The translations under genes were made by a program, and so were the position numbers. 64,000 nt of DNA from Rubrivirga litoralis (GTDB lineage Bacteria > Bacteroidota > Rhodothermia > Rhodothermales > Rubricoccaceae), in NCBI RefSeq assembly GCF_031846415.1, contig NZ_JAVRHT010000019.1:10386-74385 (forward strand), read 5' to 3'. The stretch's first letter is position 1, and each line of letters opens with the position of its first letter. The notes beneath the pieces are model-generated. The model was not told the origin of the DNA and did no database searches. It worked only from the letters and a program-made list of their open reading frames with translations. This document shows positions 17,121-26,177 of the stretch, one piece after another.

Positions 17121-18227
17121 GTGCGCCTCCGTACCCGACCGCTCCAGGCCGCCACCGCGCTCGTGTCCGGGTGGGTCGCGGCGACGCTCCTGCTGTCGCT
17201 GGTCTCCGCGCCCGCCGACCAGCCCGCCAACCTCGGCCTCAGCCTGGTCCTGGGCGTGGCGATGGGGGCGAACAGCGTCTGGTTCGAGCTGAGCTTCCTG
17301 CCGCGCTACGGCCGCCGCCTGACGGCGCTGGCGGTGATCGCGGCGCGGACGGCGTTCTACACCGTCGCGGGCGCGGTCTCGCTGGTCGCGCTGGTCGCGT
17401 GGGCGACCCACGACCGACTCGGGATCGGCCCCCTCGCGGCCCTGGGCGTCCCGGAGGTGCAGGCGTTCTTCGTCGGCCCGCGCTTCATCGGCGGGCTGGC
17501 GGGGCTCACGCTGACCTCGTTCGCGATCAACTTCGTGCGCCAGGTCCGGCTCGTGCTCGGGCCGGGCACGCTGTGGGCGCTGCTCGTGGGGCGCTACCGC
17601 CTGCCGGTCGCGGAGGAGCGCGCGTTCATGTTCCTGGACCTCACCGGCTCGACGGGCGCGGCCCAGCGGCTCGGCCCGGCCCGGTTCAACGACTTCAAGA
17701 ACGACTTCTTCCGCGACGTCGCCCGGCCGATCCTGGCGACGGGCGGCCAGATCTACCAGTACGTCGGCGACGAGGTCGTGGTCACGTGGCGGGTCCGGGA
17801 CGGCCGCCTGCCCCGGAGCCCCGTCGAGACGTTCCTGCTCCTGGACCGGGCCATCGACCGCAACGCCGACCGCTACCGCCAGCGCTACGGCGAGGTCCCG
17901 GTCTACAAGGCGGGCGTCCACTGCGGGGCCGTCGCGACGGCCGAGGTGGGCGAGCTGAAGAAGGACATCGTCCACTCGGGCGACGCCGTCAACGTGACGG
18001 CCCGGATCGAGGGCCGGTGCCACGCGTTGGGCGCGCGGCTGCTGGTGTCGGAGGCCGCGCTCGGGCTCGCCCCGCTCCCCGACGACGCGGAGGCCGAGCC
18101 GGTCGGCGAGATCGACCTCCGGGGCCGCGACGGAGCCGTCCGCCTGCTCCGCGTCACGGCGGGCTCCGCTGACGCGCCGCGGACCCCGGCCGATCCCTCC
18201 GACGAGGCCCCGACGGTGGCCGCGTAA
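17121..18227 (+). CDS. Membrane-anchored class III adenylate/guanylate cyclase
   Basis: Predicted cAMP/cGMP-forming enzyme of 368 aa. The N-terminal half has about four TM helices (TALVSGWVAATLLLSLVSA, AFYTVAGAVSLVALVAWA). The cyclase domain begins near residue 170 with FMFLDLTGSTGAAQRLG (first metal Asp) and continues with QIYQYVGDEVVVTW (second metal Asp), HCGAVATAEVGELKKD, and VNVTARIEG near the transition-state Asn/Arg position. The start is a GTG at 17121. It is the last clearly chromosomal-type gene before the accessory region. Substrate (ATP or GTP) cannot be assigned from sequence alone. Confidence 0.85.
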   Translation: MRLRTRPLQAATALVSGWVAATLLLSLVSAPADQPANLGLSLVLGVAMGANSVWFELSFLPRYGRRLTALAVIAARTAFYTVAGAVSLVALVAWATHDRLGIGPLAALGVPEVQAFFVGPRFIGGLAGLTLTSFAINFVRQVRLVLGPGTLWALLVGRYRLPVAEERAFMFLDLTGSTGAAQRLGPARFNDFKNDFFRDVARPILATGGQIYQYVGDEVVVTWRVRDGRLPRSPVETFLLLDRAIDRNADRYRQRYGEVPVYKAGVHCGAVATAEVGELKKDIVHSGDAVNVTARIEGRCHALGARLLVSEAALGLAPLPDDAEAEPVGEIDLRGRDGAVRLLRVTAGSADAPRTPADPSDEAPTVAA

Positions 18228-18409
18228 CAGGGCCACGTCGGTAACGCGGCGGTCAGTCGCGAGGACGGTCTGGCGGAGACGGTAGAGGGGCGGGACGCGG
18301 CCGGCCGCGATGCCGGGCCGATGGGCGAGCCCGTCAACGCGGCGGGCCGGAGCCCACCGGGGGAAAGTCCTGGACTGAGGCTCCGCACGTCCAGCCAACC
18401 GGAAATCCC
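18228..18409. other. Spacer at the chromosome/accessory junction
   Basis: No credible gene. It contains a perfect 14-bp palindrome CGCGGCCGGCCGCG at 18296-18309, about 100 bases before the helicase start. Gene content changes from chromosomal to mobile-element type across this spacer, so an element boundary here is possible. No tRNA or direct repeat that would prove an attachment site was recognised. Confidence 0.35.
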
Positions 18410-21400
18410 GTGGCCCCCTCTGCATCTCACGTCGCCCGAAGCGCGACCAACACCCCGGTCGAGCAGCTCGACCTCTTCGCTCTCCTCGCGCCCCGCATTG
18501 CCAGCCTGGGCGCCGCACCACCCCGCCCGAGGACGACGGTGACACCGCGCCGAGAATCCGTGGCTGCGTGGCCCTTCGCGGACGCCCTTCCGCTGGCGGT
18601 CGAGGCCGCCGAGAAGATCGCCCAGACCGGCGCGCTCACGGCCTCCGTGTTCGACGCCTACCGCCCGAGCGTCCGGGTGCCCGGCGCGCGTCCCCACCCG
18701 ACGCGCCTCGTCGAGTCAGCCGCGATGGCCGCGGCCACGGCGCCTGAGTGCGACTACCAGCCGGTGCTGCCCGATCACCTCGTGACCCAGGGCATCCTCT
18801 CGGACGCCCAGTTGGAGACCGTCTGCCGGGCGGGCTCCGTGCACGAGGAGCATCTGCCGGGGACCGGCGAAGAGGTGGGACCGCGTCAGGGGTTCTTCCT
18901 GGGGGACGGGACAGGCGTCGGCAAGGGGCGCCAGTCGGCCGCGATCATCCTCGACAACGTGCTCCAGGGGCGGCGCCGCGCCCTCTGGGTGTCCGAGAAC
19001 CGCAACTTGATGCGCGACGCCGTCCGCGACTGGACCGCTTTGGGCGGTCCGGCGGACTTCGTCTTCGACCTGGGCGCGTGCAAGGGGCCGATCCCGCGCG
19101 CCGACGGCGTCTGCTTCGCGAGCTACGACACGCTCAAGGGCAAGCCTCGTGAGAAAGACGGCGTGGAGTCCGGCATCGACCGACTGGAGCAGGTCGTCGC
19201 CTGGCTCGCCGGTGGGGGAGAGGAGGCAGACTTCCAAGGCGTCGTGGTCTTCGACGAGAGCCACAACATGGCCTCGGCCCTCGACCGCCAGGGCAGCCGG
19301 GGCATCCAGAAGGCCTCCCAGCGAGCGCTCGTCGGAGTGGACCTCCAGGCGAGGCTCCCCAACGCCCGCATCGTCTACGCGAGCGCGACCGGCGCCACCG
19401 AGGTCGCCAACCTCGCCTACGCGGCGCGGCTCGGCCTCTGGGGCCGGGGGACCCCATTCCCGAGCGTCGAGGCGTTCGTCGAGAAAGTCAGTGCCGGAGG
19501 CATCGCGGCCATGGAGTTGGTGGCGAAAGACCTCAAGTCGATGGGCCTCTACCTCGCGCGGTCCGTCTCCTACGACGGCGTCGACTACCGGACCCTCGTT
19601 CACGACCTCGAATCCCATCAGGCTCAGACCTACGACCGCTGCGCTCAGGCGTGGCAGGTCGTGCTCCGCAACATCCAGTCCGCGCTCGAAGTCACGAAGG
19701 CCGACAAGTGCGGCCGGGCGCGTGCTGCAGCCTACAGCCAGTTCTGGGGCGCCCACCAGCGGTTCTTCCTTCATGTGTTGGTGTCGATGTCGGCGCCGAG
19801 CCTGATCCGGGACATGGAGGCGCGGCTGGCAGCAGAGGAGTCCTGCGTGGTGCAACTGGTGTCCACGATGGAGGCGGCCACCGAAAGAGCCTACGCGAAG
19901 GCGGTCAAGCGTGGCGATGACCTCCGGGACCTCGACGTGACTCCGCGCGACCAGCTCTTGCAGTTCGTCGAGGCCAGCTTCCCGACGACCCTCTACGAGG
20001 AGTACGAGGACGATGATGGGCGCGTGCGCTCGCGTCCCGTCAAGAACGCGGCCGGGGACTTCGTCCAATCGCCAGAGGCCGTGGCGGCGCGCAACCGGCT
20101 GATGCTGGAGGTGGGGGCCGTGTCCGTCCCGCACGGTGTGCTCGATCAGGTCGTGGCTCACTTTGGACCCGACGCCGTGGCCGAGGTAACCGGCCGAGGA
20201 CGGCGGTTCGTCACCAAGACGGTGGACGGGGTGGAGCAGACCGTCGAGGAGCGCCGCACGAGACGCACGTGCAACGCCGAAGCCGACGAGTTCATGGCAG
20301 GCAAGCGCCGGGTGCTCGTGTTCAGCCAGGCCGGAGGCACCGGCCGGAGCTACCACTCCGATCTCGCGGCCGACAACCAAGAGCGGCGCGTCCTCTACTG
20401 CGTCGAGCCGGGCTGGAGCAGCGCGCGGTGCGTGCAGGGCATGGGACGGGTCCACCGGGCCAACCAGGCGTGCCCGCCGGAGTTGGTGCTCGTGACCACG
20501 AACCTCAAAGCCCAGCGCCGCTTTCTGTCCACCATCGCGCGGCGGCTGGACCAACTCGGCGCGCTCACGAAGGGCCAGCGGCAGACCGCGAGCCAGGGGC
20601 TCTTGTCGTCCGAGTTCAACCTGGAGACCCCGCTCTCGCGTGCCAGCCTGCACAACTGGTTCGTGGACCTGTACCGGGGCGAGGGTCGGGCGGCACGCGC
20701 AGGCGTCACGCCCACGCTCGTGGAGGAGCAGATGGGGATCAAGGTCCTGGACGCCGACGGGCAACTCAACGTCGGGTCCGTGCCGGAGGTGCCGAAGTTC
20801 TTGAACCGGCTGCTCTCGCTCCAGACGGGCGCGATGGACGCCGTGTTCGACTCGTGGTACGGCTACCTGGAGGAGGCGACCGAAGCGGCCCGAGAGGCCG
20901 GGACGCTCGACGTGGGCGTCGAGACGATCCGGGCCGAGCGCACGGTCAAGACCGACGAGCGGCTCGTCTACACGCACGAGCGGTCCGGGGCCACGACGCA
21001 GGTCGTGACGCTGGAGCTGACCCGCCGGACGGAGATCGTGGACTGGGACGCGATCTGGCGGTGGGCGAAGGAGGCACAGGGCCTGGGCACCTGGGTCGGG
21101 TTCGTGCAGAACCGCCGGAGCGAGCAGCCCTACGCACTCTTCCGCGCTGGGAGCCGGACGACGGAGACGGGCCGAGTCGTTCAGAGACTGCGCCGGGTCG
21201 GCGTGCGGTCCAACCGGCTCATGGACGAGACCGAGATCCATCGCTCCGGTGGTCGGAGCGGGGCAGGGGAGGAGGGAGGGCACCGTCCCATCCAGACGGT
21301 CGAGGCGAGGGCGCTCTGGGATGCGGGCGTGCAGCAGGCGCCGGAGTTCTTCGTCGAGCCGGTCCACTTGGTGACCGGGACGATCCTGCCCATCTGGGAC

Positions 21401-21829
21401 CGGATCGCGGGGCACCCCCGGATCTACCGCGCGCAGACCGACGGCGGCGAGCGCATGATCGGGCGGGCCGTGATGCCGGAGCACTTGGGCAGCACGCTTA
21501 AAGCCTTGGGCGCCGCAGGCGACCGCGTGGACATCACGCCGGACACGCTGGCGGAGCGCCTGATGGCCGGGGCCGAGGCCGACCTCGCGGGCGGCTGGCA
21601 ACTCCGACGGCGTCGGGTGGCGAACGAGCCCCGAATCGAGCTCGTGGGGCCGGACTTCGCGGCCATGCGCGAGCTGGAGGCCGACGGGGTCTTCGCCGAG
21701 GTCCACGCCTTCCGCACCCGGTTCTTCGTCCCGACGGGCGAGCGGGCGGCGGGAGTGCTGCGGGCGGTGACGGAGCACCGGCCCGTGGTCGAGATCCGAG
21801 GAAGGGACAGCTACCGCCGAGCCGCCTGA
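18410..21829 (+). CDS. Strawberry-notch-type DEAD-like helicase
   Basis: Large SF2-type ATPase/helicase of 1139 aa, the bacterial strawberry-notch form often carried by plasmids, phages and integrative elements. The N-terminal RecA-like domain has Walker A GDGTGVGKGRQSAAI (about residues 165-179), preceded by GFFL as in this family, and motif II FDESHNM (about 281-287). The C-terminal half holds the helicase-C signature VLVFSQAGGTGRSYHSDLAA, then CVQGMGRVHRANQ (motif VI). The start is a GTG at 18410. The role in the element (replication, transfer or anti-defence) is unknown. It is first in a series of same-strand genes reaching 27.4 kb. Confidence 0.82.
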   Translation: MAPSASHVARSATNTPVEQLDLFALLAPRIASLGAAPPRPRTTVTPRRESVAAWPFADALPLAVEAAEKIAQTGALTASVFDAYRPSVRVPGARPHPTRLVESAAMAAATAPECDYQPVLPDHLVTQGILSDAQLETVCRAGSVHEEHLPGTGEEVGPRQGFFLGDGTGVGKGRQSAAIILDNVLQGRRRALWVSENRNLMRDAVRDWTALGGPADFVFDLGACKGPIPRADGVCFASYDTLKGKPREKDGVESGIDRLEQVVAWLAGGGEEADFQGVVVFDESHNMASALDRQGSRGIQKASQRALVGVDLQARLPNARIVYASATGATEVANLAYAARLGLWGRGTPFPSVEAFVEKVSAGGIAAMELVAKDLKSMGLYLARSVSYDGVDYRTLVHDLESHQAQTYDRCAQAWQVVLRNIQSALEVTKADKCGRARAAAYSQFWGAHQRFFLHVLVSMSAPSLIRDMEARLAAEESCVVQLVSTMEAATERAYAKAVKRGDDLRDLDVTPRDQLLQFVEASFPTTLYEEYEDDDGRVRSRPVKNAAGDFVQSPEAVAARNRLMLEVGAVSVPHGVLDQVVAHFGPDAVAEVTGRGRRFVTKTVDGVEQTVEERRTRRTCNAEADEFMAGKRRVLVFSQAGGTGRSYHSDLAADNQERRVLYCVEPGWSSARCVQGMGRVHRANQACPPELVLVTTNLKAQRRFLSTIARRLDQLGALTKGQRQTASQGLLSSEFNLETPLSRASLHNWFVDLYRGEGRAARAGVTPTLVEEQMGIKVLDADGQLNVGSVPEVPKFLNRLLSLQTGAMDAVFDSWYGYLEEATEAAREAGTLDVGVETIRAERTVKTDERLVYTHERSGATTQVVTLELTRRTEIVDWDAIWRWAKEAQGLGTWVGFVQNRRSEQPYALFRAGSRTTETGRVVQRLRRVGVRSNRLMDETEIHRSGGRSGAGEEGGHRPIQTVEARALWDAGVQQAPEFFVEPVHLVTGTILPIWDRIAGHPRIYRAQTDGGERMIGRAVMPEHLGSTLKALGAAGDRVDITPDTLAERLMAGAEADLAGGWQLRRRRVANEPRIELVGPDFAAMRELEADGVFAEVHAFRTRFFVPTGERAAGVLRAVTEHRPVVEIRGRDSYRRAA

Positions 21830-21853
21830 ACGGCGGGGTGAGCCTGCGCCCAA

Positions 21854-21892
21854 GGCCGCTCCCCTTCGGTGAGGAGCGGCCCCGGCACTCGG
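21854..21892 (+). repeat. Leader hairpin with a 22-bp direct repeat, copy 1
   Basis: GGCCGCTCC (21854-21862) pairs perfectly with GGAGCGGCC (21873-21881). The right arm belongs to a 22-base block, GAGGAGCGGCCCCGGCACTC plus GG, at 21871-21892 that recurs exactly at 23630-23651. Both copies lie 35-60 bases before a gene start, so a shared leader or terminator function is inferred. Confidence 0.55.
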
Positions 21893-21928
21893 CTGGAAGT
21901 CGCTCGGAAATCCATCGCTCCAAGATTC

Positions 21929-22438
21929 ATGTCGAGATCCATGCCCGGCCCCAGCGACTTCTGCCACGGGTGCAACCGACTCAGCTGCCGGTGCCAACCG
22001 GAGCCTGACTTCGACGCAACCTACCAGGCGTCGTACCAGGCGGGCTACGGCGCTTGCCTCGCCGACGGCTACTGCGAGCGCCCGCTGACCGAGTGGGTCT
22101 ACCGGACGGGCTCGCGTGTCACGTGGGACGGCGAGGCGAAGCGCCTGCGCCACCACATGGCGCCGCTCCGGTTCGCCGAGCTCACTTGGCGGAGCCACCA
22201 CGCGAGCGTCCACGCCTACGGTCGGTGGTTCGAGCGGCAATACGGCTACGAGCTGGAGAGCTACCTCGCGGGCTACGACGACGCGGGATCAGGCTTGCCG
22301 TCTGCGGTCGAAGAGTCCGAGCACCACGCCCGGTGCGAGGTGGCCCTCGACGCCTACGGCCCGATCCCAGAGCCCGAACCCGAGGCGATCCAGTCGCCGC
22401 CCGAGGCGGTCGAGGCCGACGACTGGATGCCGTTCTAG
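21929..22438 (+). CDS. Hypothetical protein with Cys cluster and SSB-like acidic C-terminal tip
   Basis: Unrecognised protein of about 169 aa. The N-terminus has a four-cysteine cluster, CHGCNRLSCRC, which could bind zinc. The middle is rich in aromatic residues (YQASYQAGYGACLADGY, GRWFERQYGYELESYLAGYD). It ends in an acidic low-complexity linker closing with EADDWMPF, which closely resembles the DDDIPF tip of bacterial single-stranded-DNA-binding proteins that recruits DNA-repair partners. There is no OB-fold signature. The start could be 21929 or the ATG at 21941. Neighbours are the helicase upstream and a DUF6166-like protein downstream. A role at ssDNA is an inference from the tail alone. 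Confidence 0.65.
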   Translation: MSRSMPGPSDFCHGCNRLSCRCQPEPDFDATYQASYQAGYGACLADGYCERPLTEWVYRTGSRVTWDGEAKRLRHHMAPLRFAELTWRSHHASVHAYGRWFERQYGYELESYLAGYDDAGSGLPSAVEESEHHARCEVALDAYGPIPEPEPEAIQSPPEAVEADDWMPF

Positions 22439-22578
22439 GCGTCGCCCTAGCCCGCTACTGCGGGTGTGGCTTCAGGGCCGACCCGATGCCATCACACGCG
22501 AGACCTGACAGCCAAGTCTCGTCGCGAGCAGACGGGAGCGCCCCTTTGGGGACGGCTCCGTCCGCTCATCCATCGCGA

Positions 22579-22598
22579 CCGCGCTCCCCTGAGCGCGG
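22579..22598 (+). terminator. Hairpin before the DUF6166-like gene
   Basis: CCGCGCTC (22579-22586), loop CCCT, GAGCGCGG (22591-22598): a perfect 8-bp stem 30 bases before the next ATG, without a T-run. The rest of the 22439-22628 spacer shows only a second weaker inverted repeat near 22540-22565. Confidence 0.4.
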
Positions 22599-22628
22599 CG
22601 CACCACCGAGACCCCCGCCCCGATCACC

Positions 22629-23585
22629 ATGACGACTCATGCACTCGCCCATCGTCCGAGCCGCACCAGCGGTATCCAAACCCAGGCCGGGACGCACATC
22701 CCCGCGGCCGACGTCCACGCGCGACAGATCGCGCGCGAGGCCGAGCGCTGGCTCGCGTTCGCGACCGAGCGGACCCGGATGAAGCCCGGCACCCTCACGG
22801 CCAAGGCCCTCGGCGCCTGCGCGTTCAGCGTTCAGAAGCAGGCCTCGAGCCTGGCCGTGCCCTCGAAGCTCACCGGCACCTCGCGGCACCAGCCCAGGCT
22901 CCGCGCGCTGGCAAACGACCCCGAGGCCCGGTGGGCCGCGCTCGACCTCGACGCAGTCGAGGACGGCCTGCGGGCCAGCCACGGCGGGGCACCGCTCGGG
23001 CTCGTCCAGACCAAGCACCTCGGGTGGGTCCGGCCGCTCATCCCGTTCGGGCTCACGGTGTACCTGTCCCGCGTCACGGGCACGGGCAATCCCGCCGCCG
23101 CTGGCGGCGGGAGCTACCGGCTCGGGTGCAACGTCGCCTTCGGCCACGTCGGCGAGGCACTCCGCCGACTGGCGGATGGCGCCAGCGGCGGAGATGGTGC
23201 CTCGACGGCGCCGTCGGTAGACGGCCGGAGCCCGCTCCGGCTCGTCGTGCCAAGCGAGGCTCGGCCCATCGGCGTGCCCGTACGGCCCGAGTACGAGGCG
23301 CTCACCGGAGACGCGGAGGACGTGGTCTTGTGGCGAACGCTGGAGGGCAAGGCCCACGCCTCGGTGCCCCACGCCGCGAGACATTCACCGACGGGCATCG
23401 AATGGGGCTACGGCGGGTCCGGCCCGGCGGACCTCGCGCTGAGCGTGCTGCTCGCACTCACCGACGAGCAGACAGCGAACACGCTCTACCACCGCTTTAA
23501 GCACGAGGTCGTGGCCGCGGTCCCCGACGAGGGCGGCGTGCTCCGAGCGGCTGACGTCCGGCGGTGGGTCCAGCGGGCTCGCTGA
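22629..23585 (+). CDS. DUF6166-like mobile-element protein
   Basis: Protein of 318 aa of unknown function. The last 70 residues match the DUF6166 pattern: GIEWGYGGSGPADLALSVLL followed by a Tyr/Phe-His segment (TLYHRFKHEVVAAVP) and a closing Trp (VRRWVQRAR). The rest (residues 1-220) is not recognised and contains a Gly/Ser/Ala-rich stretch around 155-200. DUF6166 proteins are typical of plasmids and integrative elements, which fits the helicase and RadC neighbours. The start is ATG 22629. No catalytic residues can be proposed. Confidence 0.7.
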   Translation: MTTHALAHRPSRTSGIQTQAGTHIPAADVHARQIAREAERWLAFATERTRMKPGTLTAKALGACAFSVQKQASSLAVPSKLTGTSRHQPRLRALANDPEARWAALDLDAVEDGLRASHGGAPLGLVQTKHLGWVRPLIPFGLTVYLSRVTGTGNPAAAGGGSYRLGCNVAFGHVGEALRRLADGASGGDGASTAPSVDGRSPLRLVVPSEARPIGVPVRPEYEALTGDAEDVVLWRTLEGKAHASVPHAARHSPTGIEWGYGGSGPADLALSVLLALTDEQTANTLYHRFKHEVVAAVPDEGGVLRAADVRRWVQRAR

Positions 23586-23592
23586 GACCGCG

Positions 23593-23651
23593 ACCGGCGC
23601 TCGGTGCCGGTGGACGCTCCCCAGAAGGCGAGGAGCGGCCCCGGCACTCGG
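23593..23651 (+). repeat. Leader hairpins with the 22-bp direct repeat, copy 2
   Basis: ACCGGC (23593-23598) pairs with GCCGGT (23606-23611), and CGCTCC (23615-23620) with GGAGCG (23632-23637). The block 23630-23651 is identical to 21871-21892. It lies immediately upstream of the ATGs at 23664 and 23688. Confidence 0.5.
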
Positions 23652-23663
23652 TCGGACGCCGCA

Positions 23664-24869
23664 ATGAACCCCAACTCCACGATTCCCATGCCCACTCTCC
23701 AAGCAAACCCAGCAGCGGACGCGAGCTCTCACGTCTCGCGTCCCACCCCCGAGCAGAGAGCCGAGGCGAAGCATCGTCTCCGGGCCGAGGTCGCCCTCGC
23801 CTTCCAGACGCCGGTGCTCCCGGACGACCCGTTTCCGGAGCGCGTCACGGGCCGAAACGCGCAGACGGCCGAGCGCCTCGCGGCGTGGACGGACGAGACG
23901 CGCGAAGCGGCGGAGTCGCTCGTGGAACGGCTCCGCGAGAAGCCCGACGACGCGCGCATCCCAGATCGCACGAGCACGCGCCTCCGGCGTCTCGCGCGAG
24001 AGTGGCGCGTCCTCAAAGCCTTCCGCCAGTTGCACGAAGCGCACCGATGCCCCGGCATCTTCCACCGTCTCCGCGCCAAGGCCGACTTCCTCGCGCTCTG
24101 TGACCGTGAGGCCGATTCGTCAGCGGCGGGCTACGGCGAGCGCCAGCGGCGCGTGCTCTCGAAACGCGGGATCTCCCACCGGCACATCTGGGCCGAAGCC
24201 CGGCGTCTCGCGGCCGAGATCGGGCTCCTGGACGACGACCCGAGCGTGGAGGAGTCATGTGCCGAGGTCGTGCCCGCTCTCGACGAACCGGAGGCCGACG
24301 CCAGCCAGCACGACGGAGACGGCGCCGTGACGCCAGAGGAGGCCGTCGTCCTGGTCTCCACGCCGGACGATGAGGTGCCCGAGGCAGAGGAGGCGACGTG
24401 TGATCTCCCGGACGTCCGTCTCGACTCCGTGTGGACCCTGCTGCCTGGGCTCACCAAGGCGAAGCTGGGCGCGGTCGTCGACCGCTTCGGGATCGGGCTG
24501 TGGGCGCAGTTCGGGGACCGGTTCTACTCGTCGATGCGAAAGGCCGAGATGCTGGACCACACCCGGCGCGTCGTGCGCCACCACGCCTGCCTCGACGCCG
24601 CCCAGCGGTTGACCGAACCCCAGGTGGAAGACCTCTACGACTGGATGCGGGGCGCCATCGCCGAGCGATACCAGAGAGATGCGGACCTCCACATCGCGGC
24701 GCGGCTCTTCGGCGACTTCCAGGCGAGCACGGCGCTGAGCGCGGCCGGGTCCGGGCTCTCGCCCGACGCCTGGAACCGGTACCGCGACGCCGAGCTCCGG
24801 CGGATCGCGTCGTTCTGCTACCACCACTTCTACGAAGACCGCTGCGCTCAGAGCCAGGGTGACGCCTGA
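23664..24869 (+). CDS. Hypothetical accessory protein, highly charged
   Basis: Unrecognised protein of about 401 aa. Residues 30-160 are helical and rich in Arg/Glu (EQRAEAKHRLRAEVALAF, TSTRLRRLAREWRVLKAFRQ). A Glu/Asp-rich linker (EEATCDLPDVRLD region) separates this from a C-terminal domain with VWTLLPGLTKAKLGAVVDRFG and FCYHHFYEDRC. There is no known enzymatic motif. Two starts are possible: ATG 23664 and ATG 23688. The latter aligns with the leader of the gene at 21929/21941 (…GATTC-ATG versus GATTCCC-ATG). It sits between the DUF6166-like gene and a terminator-like hairpin. Confidence 0.6.
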   Translation: MNPNSTIPMPTLQANPAADASSHVSRPTPEQRAEAKHRLRAEVALAFQTPVLPDDPFPERVTGRNAQTAERLAAWTDETREAAESLVERLREKPDDARIPDRTSTRLRRLAREWRVLKAFRQLHEAHRCPGIFHRLRAKADFLALCDREADSSAAGYGERQRRVLSKRGISHRHIWAEARRLAAEIGLLDDDPSVEESCAEVVPALDEPEADASQHDGDGAVTPEEAVVLVSTPDDEVPEAEEATCDLPDVRLDSVWTLLPGLTKAKLGAVVDRFGIGLWAQFGDRFYSSMRKAEMLDHTRRVVRHHACLDAAQRLTEPQVEDLYDWMRGAIAERYQRDADLHIAARLFGDFQASTALSAAGSGLSPDAWNRYRDAELRRIASFCYHHFYEDRCAQSQGDA

Positions 24870-24882
24870 GTCTGAGTTCGCG

Positions 24883-24908
24883 CCGTCAGCGGGTATTCCC
24901 GCTGGCGG
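24883..24908 (+). terminator. Hairpin after the charged accessory gene
   Basis: CCGTCAGCGGG (24883-24893), loop TATT, CCCGCTGGCGG (24898-24908): an 11-bp stem with one G-T pair, 14 bases after the stop. There is no T-run. It probably ends the transcript of the preceding gene. Confidence 0.5.
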
Positions 24909-24970
24909 TGTGATTCGGACGCAACGAAAGGATGCCGAGGATGGACGGAGCGGGGGCTCCGACGTGTGCC

Positions 24971-25002
24971 CCTCCCGACGCCGACCGGGCGGCGTCGGGA
25001 GG
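24971..25002. repeat. Perfect 13-bp inverted repeat in a 422-base spacer
   Basis: CCTCCCGACGCCG (24971-24983), loop ACCGGG, CGGCGTCGGGAGG (24990-25002). The spacer 24870-25291 also has a smaller hairpin GGGGACC/GGTCCCC at 25233-25251, close to the next ATG, and GGAAATC/GATTTCC near 25098-25122. No convincing gene lies in the spacer. It may hold leader or terminator structures. Confidence 0.5.
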
Positions 25003-25291
25003 AAGGGGGCGGGGTGTTGGCAGCGGTTTCTAGCAATCTAGGCGACGGCCGGACAGCGTCAAGGTCGTTCGCCCCGTGCTCGCGCTGCGACGAGGAAATC
25101 TGAGGACCGATTTCCACGACGGTCGCTCCGCGCGGGGGCGCTCCACCTCGGGCCGAGGACGGATTACCGACCACGGCCCTGTTGACCCTGTAGTCCGGCC
25201 TTACGCCTGCTGGCTTTTTAGCCGCTGGCTGCGGGGACCACTCGGGTCCCCTGGGTGCAGTGGCTCTCACGAGCCCCTTTGAGGCCCTGTT

Positions 25292-25978
25292 ATGATCCGC
25301 ACTTACAACCGTCCGCACTACGCTCAGGCCCGGACCTGGTACCGTTTCGCGTGCTGGCTCCGGCGCACGTCGTGCCCCCAGTTCCATCCGCACCTCATGA
25401 AGGAGGACGCCTTGAGGACCAGCTTCGGGCTCCGCGCGAAGAGCCTCATCCTCCCGTCGCTCTTGCAAGACTGCGAAGCCGCCGGGCTCGCCCGGCTCGC
25501 CGCTCGGGCCGAGGCCGGGGACAAGTACCCGGAGCTCGTGGCCCGGATCGCCCAGGTCGATCCCGACGACTCGACGGCCGACGAGGTTCATCTCTTCCTC
25601 GAAGTCGCCGACCGGACCGGGACGCACACGGAGAAGCACCTCTTGGGCAAGCTCCCGCCGGAGGACGCCCTGTGGGTCGCCCCCCTGATCCGGCTGGAGT
25701 CCGACGCCTACGGCACCGGCACCGTTCTCCGGTACCACGTGACCGGAGGCCAGGACACGCAAGTCCACGTCGCAATCAGCCGGGCGCACCAAGCGGCGGC
25801 GGCCTGGCTCGACTGGGCCGACGACCGCAAGGCCTGGGCCGAGGCGCACGCGGTGGCCGAGGAGAGCCCGTACGCCTACCGGGCGAGCTACCGAGACACG
25901 GTGGCGCCGGGTGCGAGCTACGGCGAGTTCCTCTACGGCACCGACGCCTACGGCGAGACCGACTGGGACGACGAGTAG
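25292..25978 (+). CDS. Hypothetical accessory protein
   Basis: Unrecognised protein of 228 aa. The N-terminus is basic and aromatic (MIRTYNRPHYAQARTWYRFA, CWLRR) and the middle is a helical charged region (EVHLFLEVADRTGTHTEKHL). The C-terminus is rich in Tyr/Asp (YGEFLYGTDAYGETDWDDE) and acidic. No cofactor or catalytic motif is visible. The ATG at 25292 follows a hairpin by 40 bases, and a strong intrinsic terminator follows the stop, so it appears to be a single-gene transcript within the mobile-element core. Codon use matches the neighbours. Confidence 0.6.
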   Translation: MIRTYNRPHYAQARTWYRFACWLRRTSCPQFHPHLMKEDALRTSFGLRAKSLILPSLLQDCEAAGLARLAARAEAGDKYPELVARIAQVDPDDSTADEVHLFLEVADRTGTHTEKHLLGKLPPEDALWVAPLIRLESDAYGTGTVLRYHVTGGQDTQVHVAISRAHQAAAAWLDWADDRKAWAEAHAVAEESPYAYRASYRDTVAPGASYGEFLYGTDAYGETDWDDE

Positions 25979-25994
25979 CCCAAGCTGAGACGAT

Positions 25995-26032
25995 CAGCCC
26001 GGTGGCCCACGGGGTCACCGGGCTTCTTTTTT
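25995..26032 (+). terminator. Rho-independent terminator
   Basis: AGCCCGGTG (25995-26003) pairs with CACCGGGCT (26016-26024), followed by TCTTTTTT to 26032. Stem plus T-run is the classical intrinsic terminator, 16 bases after the stop at 25978. It is the clearest terminator in the window. Confidence 0.9.
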
Positions 26033-26083
26033 GCCGCAACGACCGGGAGTGTGAGGCAGGGGGAAGCCAGAGACACGAGGAGG

Positions 26084-26133
26084 GGGAGCGCCCCCGCCGA
26101 CCGCAGAGCGCGTCGGCCGACGGGGGCGCTCCC
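26084..26133. repeat. Perfect 13-bp inverted repeat upstream of radC-like gene
   Basis: GGGAGCGCCCCCG (26084-26096) pairs with CGGGGGCGCTCCC (26121-26133). The loop contains a further CCGAC/GTCGG pair. It lies 45 bases before the GTG at 26178. Function unknown; candidate leader structure. Confidence 0.5.
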
Positions 26134-26177
26134 ACCACGGCTGACGTGTGTCTGTGCGGAGCGATGTCTGATCTCTC

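Noticed and set aside
18355..18400. Sequence resembling the GGAAAGTCC core of RNase P RNA
   Set aside because: Only a short match; neither the rest of the conserved core nor the 3' ACAGA-type partner is present.
22629..23585. Minus-strand 272-codon frame over the DUF6166-like gene
   Set aside because: The plus frame carries the DUF6166 signature; the minus frame has no recognisable motif.
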